DNA of 64,000 nucleotides from Hydra vulgaris (GCF_038396675.1 NC_088922.1:5033501-5097500), one strand, 5' to 3'; positions 37,390-50,259 are shown, counted from the stretch's first letter. The notes: generated by a model not told the origin, from the letters alone. Program-made: numbers and translations.

Positions 37390-38940
37390 TCAATGGCGTG
37401 GTTTTTTAAACCAAACTTTTTTATACTTTTTTAGTTTTTTGCTATTAGGTGTTGATGTCAATATTTTAGAGTTTTCATCTGATTCTGTTGAACATATTAT
37501 TAATGAAGATATGTTATTTTGCAACAGTAAATCAGCTGCTGCTTTAAATTTTATACAATGTCTCTTGGCCAAGGTTGTTTTCTTACGCTTTTTCCCTCAT
37601 TTTGATGTTTTCGCAACAAACTTAGATTATATACCTTACTTTTTTCAACTTTCACATTCAATAATATTGCAACACTCTTAATATGGTAGTAACAAGTTTT
37701 AACGTAAACTTTGTGACCTTATTGAATTGCTTTGCACTTAGGTAAAAAGAGTTTTACGTCTTCTATTAAGTTTAAATAACATTTTTTTCCAATTTTTTAT
37801 TGGCACATATTTGTAATTGCTTTCTTTCTGTCAATTATTATCGGTGCATTTTTTCCTAACTTTTCAAGATTTAATAAACAATTTACAAACATCTGCCAAA
37901 ACATTGTGTGTATTATTTATAATTTTCCTTCGTGGAATAAAAAAACGAAGGAATTATTGGACTTTTTTCATAGTCAATACTTCTCATTACTACATTTGTA
38001 ATATAAAAATTGCCCAATTTGAACGTTGCAGATTTACTTGTAATATAAATAAAATTAACTTTACTTTAGAGATTATTCTTTATTAACAATTAAAAAAAAA
38101 AACAATTAAAAAAATCTTACTTCTTCCTTCAATCTTCTTTCTCCAGTTTTATGTAGCTTTTTGTTTTCTTTCAAGTCAGCTAACCCGATTTGATGTGGAC
38201 CGGTAGTCCCTATTTTAGCTCTTTGCCCAAGTATAGAAACTCTTTCTTTGGAATCTTTTTCTTCCTTTCGCACGTGCAATTAATGCGGGCTTCATCGTTA
38301 CATTCTGACGAGCAGTTTTTTTCTTGACAAGTAATAATTTGGCAATTACAATTCAGTATATCAAACAACTTGTCAAGGTTTGCCACAAATCTATCTTTAT
38401 CCTTTACGCTTGCTTTTCCCCTAGCAACCAAGTTGGCTGCATTCCAATCATTCACCAATGTTGCAGTAATATAATGTTCAATAGGTATTACAGGATGTAA
38501 AAATAAAGCATTGGCGTGGATCCATTTACTAATTAACTTTGAATAAGTTTTCTAGTTCTTGAGGATATTGACTCTGCCATGAATAAATAGCAAAGCTCGT
38601 AATTTGCTAACTTTTTGCGTAAATACTTTTTTAATAATACTTTTTAACATATAACATATTAATTATTAGTTTGACAATTTATATATCGGAAACTTTATAT
38701 AGTTTTGATATTACATAGAATTCAAATTAAGTAGGTGTAAATAATTACTTGCGTTTAAAAATGCGCGGACGCAAAACAGTATCTATGGTTAGGGTCAAAG
38801 CTAATTACGAAAATTTGACCATAAATATGCATTTTCAAAACACACTTCCCGGTAGCTTAACCTAATTTTTTTGTTGTTTTTATGTTTTAATTGTTACAAT
38901 AGTTGAACACAAGTTTTCTATATACCGGGTTTTTGTAAAA
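37390..38940 (-). pseudogene. Uncharacterised transposase-like gene, copy 2
   Basis: The same family as the gene at 22.9-24.5 kb, opposite orientation. The 5' flank (38940-38590 read leftwards) and the start MAESISSRT.K near 38580 are shared, as are SKLISKWIHANALF and VNDWNAANLVARGKASVKDK (near 38450). Here the next segment is retained: LFDILNCNCQIITCQEKNC, then CTCERKKKIPKKEF, a Cys-rich module with the KIP..E motif. An N-terminal stretch present in copy 1 is deleted. Beyond about 38100 only a short charged frame near 37572-37390 remains, which I cannot place. Not functional. Confidence 0.55.
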
Positions 38941-39199
38941 ACGTTTTTTTAAAAAAATCATAAAGTATGACACACCCTATTGTGAAGCATGAATGGTAAT
39001 GATTAGAATGGTTCCGGGTAATTCCTGGCTTTTCTGAGGGAAGACTCTAAAGTTAAATGAAATCATCAAGTTATCCTAACCAGCCCCACTCTCCCCTATG
39101 CTATCATAGAAGCAGTGGTTGCCTATGATGGCATACTTGCGCTTTTTTTTTAAATAGGAATAGTTTATAAAAAAAAACAAAATTTATTATCCTGAAGAC

Positions 39200-39248
39200 C
39201 AATGATAAAAGTTTTTGATATGTATCCATATCAAAACTTTTATCATTG
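39200..39248. repeat. Short-loop inverted repeat
   Basis: CAATGATAAAAG...GATATG (39200-39222) and its complement at 39227-39248 differ by one extra T and enclose a 4-nt loop. Confidence 0.85.
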
Positions 39249-39529
39249 TTTTTCAAATTTTGATTGGATTGGTAGATTTCTTATCCACATTATAAAAAGC
39301 AAAATGACAATTGTATTTTTCTTTCAAGTATTTCAAAAAAATATACTCAACTTATTAAATTGATAAGATGAGGTAAATAAAGCCAAAAAACACAATCCAT
39401 TTGTAAATCAATATAACTCTTAACATTTAATGAACAAAAAGATAAGCCAAAATACGTTGAACATCTTTTAGCTTTACGTAGGACGTCTACTAGCTTTATT
39501 TATTTTTTAAAATATCAAATATGAAAAAA

Positions 39530-41437
39530 TTATTGTAAGAAATACGCACTTAAGAAACAGACCTTACTTAAAGTATCATCATTTAATCTACTCCTCAAAG
39601 GACTGCATATATAACCAGCAGCTGAGAAAGCTCGCTCGGGCTCTTCGCTTGTTGGTGGTATGGTCATCAAGTAACTATGCGCTATATCTAAAAACTTGCC
39701 TCTTACTCCGTTACTTTCATAGACATACATTTCCTGCTTCAATAATTTATCAATCTAAATTTGGTATCAACTTTATATTTTCTGTCAAGCTTTTCTTAAT
39801 TTTCTGTATTTGATTTTCTAACTCTTTTTTCAGCGATTGAATTGTTGGAGTAAGTATTTGGGAATTGTTAACAGAATCTACAGCTTCATTTTCTTCGAGT
39901 TCATTTTCTTCTTCTTCATTTATTTCAATTGTATAAACTTTTATCAACATTTTTTTACTTCTTGACGCATAACGGTTCTTTTTATCATTGAAAACGTATT
40001 TTCATTTTTTTTAAGTTCTCGTTCATATTTTTTAGGATTTTATAAGTAAACTAGTAGTCCATTTAAATTCTTATTACGACGTTGCGTAAACCTCTCACGA
40101 AGTGCCGCGGCTAAATCTATGCTCAAAATTGATGATTGCTTTTGTAATTTACCTAACATAAATTAAAAAGTTGTATCCGCAGTGACAAGCTTCGAGTCTT
40201 TTCCTGAATAATATTTCGAGACCAGGTTTTAGTGGTGCCAGACAAGTAATTAAGTCATTGATTTGGGACTTCTTGGGTGAAACGAATTTTTGACCCAACA
40301 TCAATTAAGGCTTTTTCAATACACACTTTTAGTCTATGAAATCTTTCTAACATATCGAACATACTGTTCAACCTAGTTTTACAATCAAGAATCAACTTAA
40401 GCTTTTTCCCGTGTTCTTGTAGGATATACTTCTGTAAATATGTATCATTTTTGACAGGAGAGTTTTTAAATATTTTCTCAACCTTTCTCACTTTTATCAT
40501 GAGATCTTTGTAATTGCTAACCAATTCATCAGATGGTCGGTCCAAAATTAATGCCAAACCATATTCTTTATTTACAACTTCATCATCATCGGTGTTACCA
40601 TATTCATCTTCTTCTTCACAATTTTCATATGTAGTAAACAATTCTTTGACTTCTCTTTTGTTTTCCATGTATTCCATTACCATAACATAGTTGTTGATAG
40701 CAAGACATCATTTTACCAACTTTCACACTTGCTCCATTAGTGTTCATGGCTTTTTGGAGGTCAATATCAAAGCTATTTAGCCTTCCTGAAACTAACTTGA
40801 CGCAAAATTCTGCATTACACGATCCATGGATTCGAATCAATCCAAGATTAAAGTTTTTCGCCTCCATATGTACATTTAAGTTTAAGTATCTCTGACCATT
40901 TTCTGATGTCCATTCGTCAAGCGTTATTGAAAACTTTTGATTTTGCTTTTTTAGTGATATGAATTTTTGCATTAAATCGGCTTTTACAGAATCTGAGAAT
41001 TTAATTACTATCGAATTTATAGTATTAGGTGAAGTAGGGAGCTGGAAACCACTCTTTGAAAACAAATAACACAAATCTGAAGATGTGCAAAAACTATTAA
41101 ATGTAAAGCCATCTTTAGCAACCATGTGCGATACCACTTTTTCCATGGAAATTTCTTTTACGAAAAACGTGTCAATTGTTCTGACCTTTTTCAATCCAAT
41201 TACTTCTTCGTCTTCGCAGTCGTTGTATATTTTTGGCTCTAGTTCAACTGATTCATGCTGTTTTGAAGCTGAAGCTCCGTCTTGTTGTAAAACGTTTGAT
41301 TTTAAATCGGTGCCATGTTTAGTTTTTAAATGGATTAATAACCTTTTAGTTGATCTTTGACAAACTTTTAAAATACAAAAATAACATGCACTTCGCATTT
41401 TCTTCTTTATCACTTTTTTTAAAATAATTCCATACAA
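39530..41437 (-). pseudogene. BED-finger hAT transposase, frame-disrupted
   Basis: A nearly full-length hAT transposase read leftwards in four pieces. An N-terminal BED finger (CYFCILKVCQRSTKRLLIHL, KTKHG) would bind transposon ends. Next is a hydrophobic segment DGFTFNSFCTSSDLCYLFSK and the catalytic start FSITLDEWTSENGQRYLNLN (first Asp). After a frameshift near 40680, LILDCKTRLNSMFDMLERF (the RWNS-type block) lies in 40683-40255. Two further breaks separate the C-terminal dimerisation domain (MTIPPTSEEPERAFSAAGYI, LRSRLNDDTLSKVCFL) at 39742-39530. The second Asp/CxxH region is poorly preserved around CYQQLCYGNGIH. Length and order are normal for BED-hAT proteins. The GC-rich hairpin at 42855-42970 could be its 5' terminus. 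Confidence 0.82.
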
Positions 41438-41439
41438 TT

Positions 41440-42850
41440 TTAATTTGCTGTTGGTGCTTTTGTTTTAAAATCTTGATGTAAATAATTTTTAAAGTCTGCA
41501 AATGCAAAGCATTTTAGTGAAGCTGCACCGAGCAGTGAACGCCTTGTCGTTAGTGTCAAGTGTGATGTGTAGACAGTATCAGTGATGGAGCAGAATTATT
41601 CGTTTTATATGTAGTTATCATGTGGTATGTATTATTAGGGTGATCAACATAAAACTATCGAGATAAGTGTATCATGAACGTCTAGTATAGTATGGATTTG
41701 TGCCTTATGGTACAGTATGAACACAAGAAGACCTCCAGCTTTCGCCCGAGACCGGCATCCCAAAAGAAGTTCTCTGGGTCTACACCAGGGTATCTTGTCA
41801 AGGTATCCCATTGTGTTATCTCAAAAGGACTATTCTTAGAGTATCCTGTCAGGACGATTGCCACAGACTTCTGAATTGACACTGGGACCTGAGGACACTT
41901 AGTGGGGCTCAGTACAACTTGCATACAATTGTAAGTCACTTTTTTGAAATGAGTGTCGATAAGTGCAATGCTTTGTCGCAATATAACGAGGGTCAGTAAG
42001 AGTTGTGAACTGTTTTGAGTCTTATAGATGTGTATATAATGTAGACAGTCAATGCTGTGTACTTGTGTGTCTCTACTGTAATAAAATGTCTTGATGGTAT
42101 GAGTTGTTAGTATAAAATTGGTTGAAAGTCATTAAAACTGGTGTAACGTAAGCTAGACGTGAATACTCTAAGTCCAACAACATGTATTTTAAAATAACAG
42201 ACTATTGCAACTAGATAATCTGGAAAATTTAAACAGAATTACACCAATATAGTAACACGAACTTGTATATATATTTTACAACTAATAATCTGTATATATA
42301 TATTTTACAACTAATAATCTAAGATTATATGGAATTTTGTATAAGTTATAAGAGTAACTGTGAAAATTTCATGTGACTGTAACGTTAACAGGAGTATCTG
42401 AAGTGGAGAAGAATTATTCGTTTTATAAAACAGGTAGCAGTTAGCCTCTTGTCAATTAAACAAACTGTATTTATACAGTACGTATACTGACTGTAGTTAT
42501 ACTGTATGATTTTTTTATATTTATAGCTAAGAAAAATATTTTAATAGCTGTAGATATATACATATTAGAAGTAAAAATAAAAATGTTGACAAACTTAGAC
42601 AGTTTCTGATAAATTGGTATTACTTATTTAATAAATGATCGTTTCTCAGACAGTTTATAAAACATTTCAAGCAATCCTGACTCAGTATCGTCGTATCTGC
42701 ATATAGTATATAAGTTTCTCAGTATACACTTCATTGTGCATTGTATGACTAGTAAATTTTTAAATGGATTTGTTTCGCAAATACATTAAACACTTTTAAT
42801 TTGATATCTTTTTTGTTTAAAAGAATTGACTTTTTTTGTTTAAAAGCAAT
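41440..42850. other. Non-coding sequence between hAT coding remnant and GC-rich hairpin
   Basis: No gene that I can support. The segment GAATTATTCGTTTTATA occurs at about 41594 and again at 42412, and TGTATATATATTTTACAACT repeats at about 42266 and 42290. A GC-richer patch at 41690-41930 has an open frame of 99 codons on the minus strand with no recognisable motif. Confidence 0.35.
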
Positions 42851-42854
42851 AATT

Positions 42855-42970
42855 TCAAAATCCCGCAAATCCCGCGGATCCCGCAGTAGTTTTTGCGGGA
42901 TCTCGCATGCGCTAAATTAATGCAGGATCCCGCGGGATTGTGGGATTTCGCTATACGGGTTTGCAATCCT
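42855..42970. repeat. GC-rich imperfect palindrome, possible hAT end
   Basis: AAATCCCGCAAATCCCGCGG on the left and CCGCGGGATTGTGGGATTT on the right are inverted copies about 45 bp apart, with further TTGCGGGATCTCGC between them. This is strikingly GC-rich for the window and resembles the hairpin-prone ends of hAT elements. Confidence 0.5.
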
Positions 42971-42979
42971 TAGATTGAA

Positions 42980-44350
42980 CAATTCAATATATCATGCAAC
43001 CGTAATAAAAGTTTCATATGTTTTTAATATAAATAAAATAGAGCAACATAGTGCAAAACAATTCAAAAATTTTAAAATCTCATTTTTTTCAAATGTTGGA
43101 GATAGAACAAGATAATTTTAACGTCGCAAAGTGTTGACCAAAACTTACTAAATTTTATAGTATAATAAAATATTAACATAAAGTAATCTGTAAAATTTAA
43201 CACTAACAGTTTAACTTGAAATTTTTTACAGTTCATATTGAAACGAAATACTAGTTCAATCAAGAGGTGCTCAAAGAAGTAGTTTTAACAACAATTTAAA
43301 AGCTTTTAATTTGCGAGACAACCACGAATACATATGATACATGGTTAAAAATTATTTCATATGTTTTCTAATAAAAATGTTATTTTAATGGTTGATTTAT
43401 TTAAAATAATCAAATGAAATTAAATAATTTATCTTTTATATGTTAAACAATTTAAAAGTAGTTTTGCAATATTAACGTTTGTTCTCTTGGTAAACCATAG
43501 CCAAAGTCCGGCGGGTTTCTATATGGAATAATTAAAGTTTTAAAGTAGGGAATTTTGTTGAGCCAATACATAACACCCAGCAGGCTAACCCATATGAGCT
43601 CTAGATAGAAACCACGGTTAAAAGTAAGCAAGATCTTAGAAAAAAATCCCAAAAGGGTCCAATTTAACGACCCAAACAGTACTTATATCAAAATTGGCTT
43701 GCAATGTTTTAGTAAAACTTTATGAAGTCATATAATGGTGACTAAGCTCATTTTTTTTAGAAAATTTGTTTTATATAAGTAAAGTGCTTCTGTAGCTATG
43801 AGAAAGTTTGATCAAAGTATCAATTCAGTTTTGATTATTTTGTGTTTCCATGTCATATGGTAAGATATAAAAGTAGAACCTTGGAATATGGGTAGTACAT
43901 AACAGCTACATAATTTGCTTGTTATTATTCTATAATAACACAAAGCTTTGAACTAAATAGTTAAATTTTACTTACTCTGTAAAGATTCTATTATATTTTA
44001 CGAATTTGTAAGGATTAAAGAACAAAAAAATTGAATAAAAAAAATAAATAAATAAAATAAAAATAAAAAACTTCTATATAATGCTATAAAAATAGTTTGT
44101 GCAACATATAAGTCTGGCGGAAATAAAAGATGCAGGATGTCTTCGTTAAGCTGCCGAGCTAAGTATTAGCTGAATAAACAAATGAACAGCTAAAATGGAC
44201 AAAACGCTACTAACTGTTTGAGTTACTTAGGTTGATTAGTGAAGCAGGAGTCACCATTAAATGGTTTATGAATCTAGCGTTAACGCTGAGTTGCGCTAGA
44301 AAGTGTACTGAACTTCGTAAAGTGTAACTTTACTGCTGGTTGTGAAACTA
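42980..44350. other. Intergenic sequence, nothing recognised
   Basis: AT-rich, with short non-descript open frames only. Confidence 0.35.
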
Positions 44351-44357
44351 AATGCTG

Positions 44358-44490
<133 letters not shown>

Positions 44491-44496
44491 ATATTT

Positions 44497-44605
44497 TTTT
44501 TTTTTTTAATTTTTTACGTGCCTCAAAAAGACCTAACGGTCTTGTCACAGAGCACCACAGAAGAGCATTTAACTTGAAAATTCACGCAACCAATGGCGCG
44601 AAATA
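44497..44605 (-). mobile_element. SINE, 3' part
   Basis: Minus-strand copy with an A-rich tail (the T-run at 44497-44515) followed by TGCCTCAAAAAGACCTAACG and GTCTTGTCACAGAGCACCAC. It matches the 3' half of the SINEs at 55107-55335 and 48590-48775. The tRNA-related 5' half is not present. Confidence 0.65.
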
Positions 44606-44807
44606 TAATGAGAAAGTTCTATGAGATTTAATATTTATATAGACATCTTTGTTAGAAAAAAATTATTTCTAATATATGATCTAAAGGTGGAAGAATATTC
44701 AAATATATTTTGAGATATTCAAAAAACTTTTTTTCCCCCAAATTCTTTGCAGTAATAAAAATATTAATAAAAAAAAAATGCTCAAGTATATTCAAGTAAA
44801 CCTTTTT

Positions 44808-44923
44808 GTTATTATTATTATTATTGTTATTATTATTGTTGTTATTATTTTTATTATTATTGTTATTATTATTGTATTAATATTATTGTTATTGTTGTCA
44901 TTATAATTTTTTATTATTACTGT
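44808..44923. repeat. (TTA/TTG)n imperfect trinucleotide repeat
   Basis: TTATTATTG-type repeats that lead into the 44-bp minisatellite, suggesting the minisatellite arose from this tract. Confidence 0.9.
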
Positions 44924-45970
44924 ATTGTTATTACTGTATACATTGTTATAACTGTATACATACTTATATTGTTATTACTGTATACATTGTTATAACTGTA
45001 TACATACTTATATTGTTATTACTGTATACATTGTTATAACTGTATACATACTTATATTGTTATTACTGTATACATACTTATATTGTTATTACTGTATACA
45101 TTGTTATAACTGTATACATACTTATATTGTTATTACTGTATACATACTTATATTGTTATTACTGTATACATTGTTATAACTGTATACATACTTATATTGT
45201 TATTACTGTATACATTGTTATAACTGTATACATACTTATATTGTTATTACTGTATACATTGTTATAACTGTATACATACTTATATTGTTATTACTGTATA
45301 CATTGTTATAACTGTATACATACTTATATTGTTATTACTGTATACATTGTTATAACTGTATACATACTTATATTGTTATTACTGTATACATTGTTATTAC
45401 TGTATACATACTTATATTGTTATTACTGTATACATTGTTATAACTGTATACATACTTATATTGTTATTACTGTATACATTGTTATAACTGTATACATACT
45501 TATATTGTTATTACTGTATACATTGTTATAACTGTATACATACTTATATTGTTATTACTGTATACATTGTTATAACTGTATACATACTTATATTGTTATT
45601 ACTGTATACATTGTTATAACTGTATACATACTTATATTGTTATTACTGTATACATTGTTATAACTGTATACATACTTATATTGTTATTACTGTATACATT
45701 GTTATAACTGTATACATACTTATATTGTTATTACTGTATACATTGTTATAACTGTATACATACTTATATTGTTATTACTGTATACATTGTTATAACTGTA
45801 TACATACTTATATTGTTATTACTGTATACATTGTTATAACTGTATACATACTTATATTGTTATTACTGTATACATTGTTATAACTGTATACATACTTATA
45901 TTGTTATTACTGTATACATTGTTATAACTGAATACATACTTATATTGTTATTACTGTATACATACTTATT
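44924..45970. repeat. 44-bp minisatellite, about 24 copies
   Basis: The unit is TATTGTTATTACTGTATACA followed by TTGTTATAACTGTATACATA and CTTA. Several units lack an 18-bp block (ATTGTTATAACTGTATAC), giving 26-bp short units, for example near 45060 and 45125. The unit is therefore a duplicated 18-mer (ATTGTTATTACTGTATAC and ATTGTTATAACTGTATAC) plus an 8-bp spacer. Copies are almost identical, which implies recent expansion or homogenisation. Confidence 0.97.
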
Positions 45971-47264
45971 ATAAATAAGACTAGAATTTATGTTAATTTT
46001 TTTATACTTTCATTATCAAAATATTTCACTTTTAATTTAATAATTGTTAAACAAACAAAAAATATGGATTACGGCTCACAACAGGAACACATTAAAGCTT
46101 TTGATAAGTATCCAATCACTAGGTAGCAATTATTAACACTAAAAATTCACAGTTGTTATTATCTATGCTTAAAGTAATCTTATTTTTTAAATAAGATTAA
46201 AAAAACTGATTTTTATTTATCTTAGATATGTTACTTGAGAATAAGAACATAATCGAAAACAAAGCTGTTATAATAGTCAACATAAAAAATAATAATCCAT
46301 TTTTTATTTTTTTTTATAATTACAATAATTCATTTTTTCCATTTTTTAGAGGTAGAATTATCTTGTTTTATCTCCACGGTTTCGAGTTTTGAGATAAAAC
46401 TTTTCAAAAAACAAAAACTTTGGGAGACGGCATATTAAGAGATTTTTATTACTGATGTTTTCTCCGCAAGTTTTTTTTATTATAACTTTAAAAAGTGGAG
46501 ATAAAGCAAAATATTTCTAACCTTGTAATTTATCGCCCTCCTCAAACAAACAAATAAAAAAGATTGTTTTTAACAACCCTATTACCAAAGTTGTATGCAA
46601 GGTTTTCTGACCCAAACAAAGCTTTTATATCACTCAACATTTTTCACGAAACTATTTTTCAAAACTAAAATTTCTCAAGCAAAGTTATATGTTGCATAGC
46701 ACAATATATACCAATAAAGATATGTTATAAAATGGTCTTAAAGTTTATTGATCTACAAATACTCTTATAACAGTTTATATTTAAAATATGTTTAAAAAAT
46801 CCTAATAATAAAATTTTTTGTCTAAATTTTTTTAGTTTTCACTTTATATTTAAAAACTCTTTTATGTTTTATATATTTTCTACATAACTTATTATAAGTA
46901 AATATTACAAATACTTGATATTATCTATGCGATATAATAGCGAACATCAATATAAGATGCTATCACTGATCTCTATAATATGTCATATCTCTATTATAGA
47001 GATCAGTGGATGCTATACAAATGCTAAATAGTTTGTATTCAAGCATTTATACTTAATATACACACGCATTTAAGTTAAAGGTATATTTAAACATAACGTA
47101 TAACTTTTAATGACTGCACTTATCAAGTTGAAATATTGCTTAAAGAAAGTTAATTAAAAATCAACTGTCGTATAGCTCTAGTTTGTAGTTTAAATACTTA
47201 ATATGTTTTAAAATATTATAGCATACAGTGGATGCAGCACTTTTTGATATTTGAAATAACTTCT
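45971..47264. other. Intergenic sequence
   Basis: No gene seen. It contains a perfect short-loop inverted repeat (arms 46964-46980 and 46992-47008). Confidence 0.4.
46964..47008. repeat. Perfect short-loop inverted repeat
   Basis: CACTGATCTCTATAATA and its exact complement, 17 of 17, with an 11-nt loop. Confidence 0.85.
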
Positions 47265-47870
47265 TGAAACTTAAAACATTATATGTTTATACTTAAGTTA
47301 AATAGAGATGCGGTGCTTAAAATTGTGATGATTGGAGCCTGGGAAAAAAAATCATAAATTTCTAATTAAAGCTGCCCCGAACGTGAGAGCATCAGTTTGA
47401 AGCATTTTTTTTTTTACTATTCTTTATTAATTTTACGTTCATCAATAAATTTTAAACTTCATACAATTTAATATTAGTAATAATATTTTAGCGTTCAAAA
47501 ACTATTACTGAATAAAGTTTAAACCATCCCTCAATTTGTGGAGTCACAAATTTTAGAGTTTAAAATATTCTTGCTATCCTTATTCATGTAACTTGCAATC
47601 TTTTAAGTTGTGTGTCAATCGTTATCTTACTCTACAAACTTCATTTTTTCTCTTCCAGTAGCTTTCAACTCTAATAGTGGTTGCTTGCAGCCTTGTTGGA
47701 AGCAAAGATATTGAAAAAAAAAATTTGGACACCAAGATTGTTGAATAAAATTTACCGTAACTTTTTGCAATAGATCCTTATTCGATATAAGAATAAAAAT
47801 ATAAATGTTTGGAGTTTGTTCTCTGCCTGGAAGTTCTCAAAATCAAAAAAATATGTATGGGCCTCTGGCA
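47265..47870. mobile_element. Degraded foldback element, interrupted by a LINE tail
   Basis: Left arm landmarks ATATGTTTATACTTAAGTTA and GTGATGATTGGAGCCTGGGA, and right arm landmarks AATGTTTGGAGTTTGTTCTC and TGCCTGGAAGTTCTC, match the element at 9350-9972. The centre CCCTCAATTTGTGG is retained. The right arm is split by a short LINE 3' end. Confidence 0.7.
47572..47715 (+). mobile_element. 5'-truncated LINE 3' end inserted in foldback element
   Basis: TTGCAATCTTTTAAGTTGTG, TCAATCGTTATCTTACTCTA and GCTTGCAGCCTTGTTGGAAG follow in the same order as at the 3' end of the LINE at 49401-50230 (there on the minus strand). An A-run ends it near 47715. Only about 145 bp of the 3' end is present. Confidence 0.7.
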
Positions 47871-48589
47871 TTTTATTTAATACTCATTTTGAGTTAATTA
47901 AAAAAATGGTATTTAAAAATATAAAGTGGCATTTTAAATATTGTTTTCAAAAAAGATAAATATATCTTTTCAACTTACTGTATTTCATTGTCACCTTAAC
48001 TGTCACAAAGTATAATTCCGTTGTTGTAAACGGCGTCGTTTACAACTATAGATAAATGACTGTAATTGATAAAAGTTGTTTCAATTAGCTTGTAATTATA
48101 TTAATAACAATATTTTAAGTTTGAGTATGACAGCGTTTGAAAACATTAAATAATGGAACCAAGTTGTAAATATTTCATTCAAAGTCAAAAAAATAATTTA
48201 CCTCGTTAAATTAGTAATTAAATGAACTTTTTATTAACTAATTTATTTAAATAAGTAATTTACCACGATAAAAACTAACATTAAAGAAAACTCTTACCTT
48301 AAGCAAACATGATAAAAGTTTTATATATGATAAAATCTTTATTTATTCTTTTTTGATTTTATTCTTTATTTTATTTTACTTGCTAATATAATTTGCATCT
48401 TATGTAACAGGTAATATTTTTTCTCTGTTTCAAGAAAATTGAATCAAAAACGTGCTCTACTATATTTACAGAAGTTGGGTGTAATTTCGTAACATTGACT
48501 TTAAAAGTTATTGTCAAAAGCATGTTTATACGCCTAGATAACCTTTTCTATTCAATAATTTTTTGTATTATATGAACACATTAACTTAT

Positions 48590-48775
48590 TGGAACTGTGA
48601 TTTGAGTTCTGGCTAAGAACCGAGAGGATCGTGGTTTGATGCCAACCCAATAAACAACAATGGTAAGGAAGGAGACATGAACTTCCTAATTTAATGCTCC
48701 TCCGCGGTGCTCTGAGATAAGACATATTGGTCTTTTTGGAGCACCTTAATAGCTAAACAAAATAATAATAAAAAC
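48590..48775 (+). mobile_element. tRNA-derived SINE
   Basis: A tRNA-like head with a B-box-like GTGGTTTGATGCCAACCC near 48630 is followed by a body with ATGAACTTCCTA. The 3' tail (GGTGCTCTGAGATAAGACAT, GGTCTTTTTGGAGCACCTTA) is shared with the SINEs at 44.5 and 55.2 kb. An A-rich end follows. The A box is poorly preserved. Confidence 0.6.
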
Positions 48776-49059
48776 TCCATATTTTTAACTAAAAAAACTT
48801 CTTTTTCCATACACAAATATTTACATTTCATTTTTCATACGAATTTAATTAGAAAAATTTAAAAGTATGAGAAAAAAAATTATCGGGGCAAGACTCTAAA
48901 AGTATAAATTTAATTTGATGCATAATGGTTTCATACATTTAATGCTTTACAAGTTATATCAAAAATAAAATAAAAAATTATTTAACAATTTTAAAACAAT
49001 AACATCTTTAAAGCTCAAAATATAAAACATAAAAGAGACCATTTTCAAAGATATCATTT

Positions 49060-49271
49060 TTAGTTTGGTAGATTTCCAACTCTTAAGCAAAGATCAAACC
49101 CACGAAAAATTTTAACGCATTCCAGTTCAAATTGACAGTTTTTAAAGTCGCACCTTTTTTCAATGGGGTCTTGTAACCTACAAGTTCTAAATACATTTTG
49201 TTGAATATTACAGTTTGCGTCACATACTTGCCACAAAAGGTGAAAGAATATTCCACACAAAAAGTATTTCA
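49060..49271 (-). CDS. Exon encoding a small secreted cysteine-rich peptide
   Basis: Minus-strand exon beginning after the acceptor TTTCTATTTAG (AG at 49273-49272) and ending at a stop near 49060. It starts with TG, so if the preceding exon ends in A the junction creates ATG. The protein then reads MKYFLCGIFFHLLWQVCDAN, a plausible signal peptide. A short mature region follows with six cysteines, in the pattern C-x9-C-x9-C-x4-C-x6-C-x10-C (NCNIQQNVFRTC, RCDFKNCQFELEC, FDLCLRV). Total about 70 residues. It fits a small disulfide-bonded secreted peptide. I do not recognise the family and did not identify the upstream exon. The leader codons, if real, are not repeat-derived, unlike most open frames nearby. 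Confidence 0.5.
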
Positions 49272-49316
49272 CTAAATAGAAACAAAAAATAGTTCAAATA
49301 TTAGTTCAAATATTAT

Positions 49317-49331
49317 ACATACATACATACA

Positions 49332-49400
<69 letters not shown>
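49317..49400. repeat. (CATA)n and (TA)n microsatellite
   Basis: A short CATA run passes into about 65 bp of TA, directly against the A-rich 3' tail of the minus-strand LINE. Confidence 0.95.
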
Positions 49401-49415
<15 letters not shown>

Positions 49416-50230
49416 GTTTTTAAACATCTTCGCTTCCAACAAGGCTGCAAGCAGCCACTTATTAAAGTTGGAAGTTACTGTAAGAGAAAAGATGAAGATT
49501 GTAGAGCAAGATAACGATTGACGGACGATTTAAAAGATTGCAAATTATATGAATCAGGAAAGCAAGATGAAGGAAGCGAATTCCAAAGAGTTGATGTTCG
49601 AGGAAAAAAACTAGACGAATAAGCGTTTTTGGAGCACTTAGGAACAGTCACAGAAAAAGGATGACACTTAATTGAATGACGAGTAACACGAGAATGAATT
49701 TTAGTAGATGGCACAAGAGACGCTAGCTCTTTAGAGCAGTGCCCATTATAGTATTTGTAGAAAAGAGAAAGAGAAGCAACATTACGACGATGTGATAATG
49801 GTTGAAGGTTGGCTGCAAGAGCAGGTCCAACTATGTTTACAATGCGTTTTTGCACCTTGTCTAAAAGAGAAAGGGCATCATTAGAAGATCCGCCCCAGAT
49901 ATGGCAACAGTATTCCATACAAGGCCGGATTTGAGATTTATAGAGGTAGAGAATAGAATCCAGAGTAAGAAAGTGGCGAGCTCGATAAAGAGATGCAACC
50001 TTAGCAGATGCTAATTTTGCAACCGATTTGATATATGGTTTCCAAGAAAGATTGGAAGTAAGAGTTAATCCTAGAAGACGAAGAGTAGGTGACTCATCGA
50101 GTACATCACCATTCATAAATATAGGAAGATCTAAATTATTGCGATAACGATTGGCTGAAAAAAATTGAGTTTTATCTGAATTAAAGTTCACCAGCCACTG
50201 TGAGCCCCATGCTGTAGCATAAGTGAGATA
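49401..50230 (-). mobile_element. Jockey/CR1-group LINE, 3' end
   Basis: 5'-truncated non-LTR retrotransposon. Residues from WLVNFNSDKTQFFSAN through LRLLGLTLTSNLSWKPYIKS, YKSQIRPCMEYCCHIWGGSS, LLDKVQKRIVNIVGPALAAN and WNSLPSSCFPDSYNLQSFKS form the thumb and C-terminal part of the reverse transcriptase. About 240 codons are open without interruption, so this is a young insertion. The 3' untranslated region ends in an A-run and then (TA)n. Truncation at about 50225 is at a TA tract. Confidence 0.88.
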
Positions 50231-50259
50231 TATATATATATATATTATATATATATATG

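Noticed and set aside
41682..41981. A 99-codon minus-strand open frame
   Set aside because: No motif, no splice context and no second copy; left as unexplained non-coding sequence.
44924..45970. CRISPR array
   Set aside because: Repeats are contiguous with no unique spacers, in a eukaryotic genome; it is a minisatellite.
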